Source: Novosphingobium piscinae
GTDB taxonomy: Bacteria; Pseudomonadota; Alphaproteobacteria; Sphingomonadales; Sphingomonadaceae
Assembly: GCF_014230355.1 (NCBI RefSeq)
Contig: NZ_JACLAX010000002.1
Span: 248,001 to 312,000 of the forward strand
Direction: 5' to 3'
Length of the DNA: 64,000 nucleotides
Shown: one piece after another, positions 59,896 to 64,000 of the stretch
Position numbering within the stretch: position 1 is the first letter of the stretch
Layout of the letters: every line of letters starts with the position of its first letter
Notes under the pieces: model-generated
What the model was told of the DNA's origin: nothing
Database searches by the model: none
What the model saw: only the letters and a program-made list of their open reading frames with translations
Made by a program: the position numbers and the translations under genes

Positions 59896-61206
59896 TCCGG
59901 GTCCGACACTCCGTCCCAGCCATCCGCCAACGGCGGTCGCGCCCATAATCTGGCGCCGTTGCGGTTGCACGTTCCCGAGCCACCCCACCGCCCGGGCGAC
60001 CCGGTGGACTTCCGCCATGTCCATCTGCCCGCCGCGGGCAGCCAGCCGCGTCCGGACGAAACCTGCCCGCCCGGCGAGACCCATCCGCTGTGCAACAGCC
60101 TGGTCCGCGTGCTGGATGACGCGGGGCGCGCCGTCGGCCCGTGGAACCCGCAGCTTGATCCCGCCAGTCTGCGCCGGATGCTGCGCAACATGGCGTTGAC
60201 GCGCGCATTCGACGAGCGGATGTACCGCGGCCAGCGCCAGGGCAAGACCAGCTTCTACATGAAGTCGACCGGCGAGGAGGCGACCGCGGTGGCCGCCGCG
60301 ATGGCGCTCGACTTCGAGGACATGGTCTTCCCCAGCTATCGCCAGCAGGGCATCCTGATCAGCCGCGGCTATCCGCTGATCGACATGATCAACCAGATCT
60401 ACTCGAACCGCGCCGACCGGCTGAAGGGCCGCCAGCTGCCGATCATGTATTCGGCCCGGTCGCACAACTTCTTCACGATCAGCGGCAATCTCGCCACCCA
60501 GCTGCCGCAGGCGGTGGGCTGGGCCATGGCCAGCGCTAGCCGGGGTGACACGCGGATCGCCGCGACCTGGGTGGGCGAAGGATCCACCGCCGAAGGCGAC
60601 TTCCACTCCGCCATGACCTTCGCCGCGGTCTACAATGTCCCGGTGGTGTTCAACGTGGTCAACAACCAGTGGGCCATTTCCAGCTTCTCGGGCTTCGCCG
60701 GGGCCGAGCGCGCGACGTTCGCGGCGCGGGCGATCGGCTACGGCATCGCCGGTCTGCGGGTGGACGGCAATGATCCGCTGGCGGTCTATGCGGCCGAGCG
60801 CTGGGCCGCCGACCGGGCGCGGGCGAACCTGGGCCCGACGCTGATCGAACACTTTACCTACCGCGCCGAGGGACATTCCACGTCCGACGATCCCGGCGCC
60901 TACCGTTCGGCCCAGGAGCGGGCGGAGTGGCCGCTGGGCGATCCGATCGCCCGCCTGCGTGATCACCTGGTCGCGCTGGGCGAATGGTCCGAAGCGCAGC
61001 AGGCGGCGATGGACCTCGAACTGGCCGAGGAGGTTCGCGCGGCGACCAAGGAGGCTGAGAAGAACGGCATCCTAGGGCACGGTCTGCACCATCCCTTCAA
61101 GACGATGTTCGAGGACGTGTTCGAGGACTTGCCATGGCACCTGCAGGAGCAGGCCGAACAGGCCATCCGCGAGCGACGGATCAAGTGGCCGGAGTGGAAG
61201 GAATGA
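59893..61206 (+). CDS. Branched-chain 2-oxoacid dehydrogenase E1 component, alpha subunit
   Basis: A 437-residue E1 alpha. Conserved blocks are LRLHVPEPPHRPGDPVDF near the start, YMKSTGEEATAVAAAMAL, FPSYRQQGILISRGYPL, and the thiamine-diphosphate motif WVGEGSTAEGDFHSAM ending VVNNQ. With E1 beta and E2 it oxidatively decarboxylates branched-chain 2-oxoacids. No ATG, GTG or TTG lies between the upstream in-frame stop and TTG 59959. ATT 59893 follows an excellent ribosome-binding site and gives the expected polar leader before LHVPEP. The stop overlaps the E1 beta start (ATGA). Confidence 0.9.
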   Translation: MSGSDTPSQPSANGGRAHNLAPLRLHVPEPPHRPGDPVDFRHVHLPAAGSQPRPDETCPPGETHPLCNSLVRVLDDAGRAVGPWNPQLDPASLRRMLRNMALTRAFDERMYRGQRQGKTSFYMKSTGEEATAVAAAMALDFEDMVFPSYRQQGILISRGYPLIDMINQIYSNRADRLKGRQLPIMYSARSHNFFTISGNLATQLPQAVGWAMASASRGDTRIAATWVGEGSTAEGDFHSAMTFAAVYNVPVVFNVVNNQWAISSFSGFAGAERATFAARAIGYGIAGLRVDGNDPLAVYAAERWAADRARANLGPTLIEHFTYRAEGHSTSDDPGAYRSAQERAEWPLGDPIARLRDHLVALGEWSEAQQAAMDLELAEEVRAATKEAEKNGILGHGLHHPFKTMFEDVFEDLPWHLQEQAEQAIRERRIKWPEWKE

Positions 61207-62258
61207 CCGTGGAGGAAGCCCCCGTGTCGTTGCAGGACGCCCCCGGCCGCCGGCTGACCATGATCGAGGCGATCAACGAGGCGCTCGACATCATGCTGAC
61301 GCGCGATCCTGACGTGGTGATCCTTGGCGAGGATGTCGGCTATTTCGGCGGGGTGTTCCGCGCCACGGCCGGGTTGCAGAAGAAGCACGGCAAGAACCGC
61401 GTGTTCGATACGCCGATCAGCGAGGGCGGGATCATCGGCGTCGCGGTCGGCATGGGCGCCTATGGGTTGCGCCCCGTGCCCGAGATCCAGTTCGCCGACT
61501 ACATCTATCCCGGGCTTGACCAGCTGGTGTCCGAAGCGGCGCGGCTGCGCTATCGCTCGGCGGGCGAGTTCATCGCGCCGATGACCGTGCGCAGCCCGTT
61601 CGGCGGCGGGATCTTCGGCGGCCAGACCCACAGCCAGAGCCCCGAGGCGCTGTTCACCCATGTCGCCGGGCTCAAGACCGTGGTGCCCAGCACCCCGAAC
61701 GACGCCAAGGGCCTGTTGATTGCTGCGATCGAGGATAACGACCCGGTCATCTTCTTCGAGCCGAAGCGGATCTACAATGGCCCGTTCGAAGGCTATTACG
61801 ACCGTCCGGTGACGCCCTGGGCCGAGCATCCCGACAGCTTGGTCCCCGCTGGCTACTACGCTACCCCCCTGGGCAAGGCCCGCGTGGTGCGCGAAGGCGA
61901 GGCGGTGACCGTGCTGGCCTATGGCACGATGGTCCACGTTGCCGGCGCGGTGTGCCGCGAGAAGGGGGTCGATGCCGAGCTGATCGACCTGCGGACGCTG
62001 GTGCCACTCGATCTGGAGACGGTGCAGAAGTCGGTGGAAAAGACCGGCAAATGCCTGATCGTCCATGAGGCGACCCGCACCTCGGGCTTCGGCGCGGAAC
62101 TGTCAGCTTTGGTCCAGGAGCGGTGCTTCTGGCATCTCGAAGCCCCGATCGAACGGGTCACGGGCTTCGATACCCCTTATCCGCACAGCCTCGAATGGGC
62201 CTATTTCCCTGGCCCGGTGCGTATCGGCGAGGCGCTCGACCGGCTCTTGGGACACTGA
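61203..62258 (+). CDS. Branched-chain 2-oxoacid dehydrogenase E1 component, beta subunit
   Basis: A 351-residue E1 beta of the transketolase-like fold. Blocks seen: MIEAINEALDIMLTRDPDVV, ILGEDVGYFGGVFRAT (Glu contacting thiamine diphosphate), IQFADYIYPGLDQLVSEAAR, and RSPFGGGIFGGQTHSQSPEA, with a C-terminal EATRTSGFGAEL domain. It forms the alpha2-beta2 E1 with the upstream gene, joined by ATGA. The E2 gene follows after five bases. Confidence 0.95.
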   Translation: MTVEEAPVSLQDAPGRRLTMIEAINEALDIMLTRDPDVVILGEDVGYFGGVFRATAGLQKKHGKNRVFDTPISEGGIIGVAVGMGAYGLRPVPEIQFADYIYPGLDQLVSEAARLRYRSAGEFIAPMTVRSPFGGGIFGGQTHSQSPEALFTHVAGLKTVVPSTPNDAKGLLIAAIEDNDPVIFFEPKRIYNGPFEGYYDRPVTPWAEHPDSLVPAGYYATPLGKARVVREGEAVTVLAYGTMVHVAGAVCREKGVDAELIDLRTLVPLDLETVQKSVEKTGKCLIVHEATRTSGFGAELSALVQERCFWHLEAPIERVTGFDTPYPHSLEWAYFPGPVRIGEALDRLLGH

Positions 62259-62263
62259 ACGAC

Positions 62264-63578
62264 ATGGGAACCTACACCTTCCGCCTGCCCGACATCGGTG
62301 AGGGCATCGCCGCGGCCGAGATCGTCGCCTGGCACGTCGCCGTGGGCGACCGGGTCGAGGAGGACGGCCGCCTCGCCGACATGATGACCGACAAGGCCAC
62401 CGTCGAGATGGAAAGCCCGGTGGCCGGGCGCGTGGTCTCGCTGGCCGGGGCCGAGGGCGACATGGTCGCGATCGGCGCGCCGCTGGTGGTGATCGAGACC
62501 GAGGGCGAGGACGCCGCTGCAGGGGCCTCCGGCCCGCCGAGCGTCGTGGCCCCGGCGATCGACCAGGCGGTGGAACAGGTCGCAGCGGCAGCAGTCGAGG
62601 TGATGCCGGCGCTCCCCGTTCCGCCCGCGCCGTCAGTGGCTGAAACGGCGCCTCCGGCTCCCCAGCCGGAGCCGGCGCGCGAAAGCGGGCACGCCGCGGC
62701 CGCCAAGGTGCTGGCCAGCCCGGCGGTGCGCCAGCGCGCGCGCGCTGGGGATCGATCTGGGGCAGGTCCGGCCAGCCGAGGATGGCCGGGTCCGTCACGC
62801 CGATCTCGACGCCTTCCTCGCCTACAACGACGCCTACCGGGCACCGGGCGGAGCGCGCGCCGACCAGCAGGTCAAGGTGATGGGGCTGCGCCGGCGCATT
62901 GCCGAGGCGATGAGCGAGGCCAAGCGGCACATCCCGCACTTCACCTATGTCGAGGAGTGCGACGTCACCGCCCTCGAGGAGATGCGCGCCCAGCTCAACG
63001 CGGCGCGCGGGCAGGGCGAGGGCGCCCGGCCCAAGCTGACGCTGCTGCCCTTCCTGATCGTCGCGCTGTGCCGCACCCTGCCGCGCTTCCCGATGCTCAA
63101 CGCGCGCTTCGATGATGCTGCGGGCGTGGTGACCCGCCATGGTGCGGTCCATTGCGGGGTGGCCACCCAGACCGATGCCGGGCTGATGGTGCCGGTCATC
63201 CGCGATGCCCAGAGCCGCAATCTCTGGCAGCTGGCGAACGAGATCAGCCGCCTGGCAGGGGCAGCGCGCAACGGCACGGCCACCTCGGCCGAGCTGGGCG
63301 GCTCGACCATCACGATCAGTTCGCTGGGCACGCTGGGCGGGATCGCCTCGACTCCGGTGATAAACCGGCCCGAGGTGGCGATCCTTGCCCCCAACCGGAT
63401 CGTCGAGCGGCCGATGTTCGTCCCCGACGGGATGGGCGGCGAGCGTGTGGCCAAGCGCAAGGTGATGAACCTGTCGCTCAGCTGCGATCACCGCGTGATC
63501 GATGGCTGGGATGCCGCCAGCTTCGTGCAGGAGCTGCGGCGGGTGATCGAGACCCCGGTCCTGCTGCTGGCCGACTGA
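62264..63578 (+). pseudogene. Dihydrolipoamide acyltransferase (E2), frameshifted
   Basis: The gene begins MGTYTFRLPDIGEGIAAAEI with a lipoyl domain (lipoylated Lys44 in MTDKATVEM) and an Ala/Pro linker. It enters the subunit-binding domain at LASPAVRQRARA and then changes frame at a (CG)5 tract (62735-62744). Skipping one base, or restoring one CG unit, gives LGIDLGQVRPAEDGRVRHAD and then the full catalytic domain to SCDHRVIDGWDAAS. Read directly, the product stops at 63115 after about 120 foreign residues. A GTG/ATG pair at 62877-62882 could start the catalytic domain alone. Either a real lesion, phase variation or a sequencing error. Confidence 0.85.
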
Positions 63579-63587
63579 GCCGCGGCG

Positions 63588-64000
63588 TCAGCGCACGATG
63601 GCGCGGTAGGCGATCCGGCCGGCCGCCGAAGGGCTGGCGACGCGCCAGCGCACGTGGGTCACGTCCTGCGCCAGCACGAGGCGCCCGGCCGCGCGAAGCT
63701 GGCCGAGCCGTCCCCAGGTGCGGCCGCCGTCGGCCGAGACCTCCTCGGTGCCATCGGCGGTGCCGTCGAACTGGACCGTGCGGGGCAGGGGATTGACCAG
63801 GGTGAAGGCGCCGCCCGGGCCGGGCCGCTTCCACGAGACGATGGTCACGACCCGGTCGCCCCGGCGCAGCTGGTCGGAGCGTTCAAGCACGCGATTCGCC
63901 GCGCCGAGATGCTCGACATAGACCGCGCTGCCGACCGCCACGGCGGGGGGTGCGACCATGGCCGCCTCGGCGGGCGCGGGGGCGAGCAGGACCGTGGCGA
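63588..64000 (-). CDS. Secreted hypothetical protein (3' part; start outside window)
   Basis: The gene enters from the right edge and stops at 63588. Upstream of an internal ATG (63959) the same frame continues with VLLAPAPAEAAMVAPP, the end of a signal peptide, so the true start lies beyond the window. The mature part contains RRGDRVVTIVSWKRPGPGG, then EEVSADGGRTWGRLG and the ending AAGRIAYRAIVR. Similar small secreted proteins occur in sphingomonads (recall), with no known function. It converges on the E2 gene. Confidence 0.75.
   Translation of the reverse strand, partial: ATVLLAPAPAEAAMVAPPAVAVGSAVYVEHLGAANRVLERSDQLRRGDRVVTIVSWKRPGPGGAFTLVNPLPRTVQFDGTADGTEEVSADGGRTWGRLGQLRAAGRLVLAQDVTHVRWRVASPSAAGRIAYRAIVR

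Noticed and set aside
62123..63115. Single 330-codon gene covering the E2 N-terminus
   Set aside because: The part before 62264 lies in the E1 beta gene, and the part after 62744 is out-of-frame E2 sequence.

Overview
The window is high-GC DNA (roughly two thirds G+C by eye) with the gene content and codon use of an alphaproteobacterium of the family Sphingomonadaceae, most likely Novosphingobium or a close relative. This placement is inferred from the XrtV exosortase system, the DUF4402/usher genes, the mfd-sdhE-recG order and sphingomonad-like palindromic repeats. No rRNA genes, CRISPR arrays, phages or insertion sequences were seen. One tRNA gene (Pro, anticodon CGG) is present.

Region 1 (about 0.5-39.6 kb) is a large surface-polysaccharide and protein-sorting island. 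It holds a Wzx-type flippase, a priming sugar-1-phosphate transferase, glycosyltransferases of the GT2, GT4 and WecG/TagA types, two Wzy/O-antigen-ligase candidates, a Wza-type export protein, an outer-membrane beta-barrel, a Wzz-type chain-length protein and a CpsD-type tyrosine kinase. Embedded in it are exosortase XrtV, its EpsI partner, an EpsD-type lipoprotein, a distant XrtV accessory protein, a PrsT-like TPR lipoprotein, a FeeM-like N-acyltransferase and three PEP-CTERM substrates. Two tightly overlapping sub-operons look like lipid-linked sugar modification modules: methyltransferase / membrane protein / ArnE-F-like / HAD-UbiA at 2.5-6.9 kb, and GtrA / polytopic protein / GtrB-like at 31.9-34.8 kb.

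Region 2 (39.0-50.7 kb) carries envelope and housekeeping genes: an L,D-transpeptidase, a CAP-domain protein behind a striking hairpin, uvrC, an overlapping cupin/acetyltransferase pair, mfd, sdhE and recG.

Region 3 (50.7-58.4 kb) is a minus-strand cluster of four DUF4402 proteins, a PapD-like chaperone, an usher-like outer-membrane protein with a proline-rich N-terminal extension of about 330 residues, and a PilZ protein. It looks like a poorly described surface-fibre assembly system and is the best candidate here for an undescribed system.

Region 4 (58.6-64 kb) has tRNA-Pro, thyA and a branched-chain 2-oxoacid dehydrogenase operon. The E1 alpha gene appears to start at a rare ATT codon. 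The E2 gene is broken by a frameshift in a CG-dinucleotide tract. Both window ends cut through minus-strand genes: a metallophosphoesterase on the left and a secreted hypothetical protein on the right.
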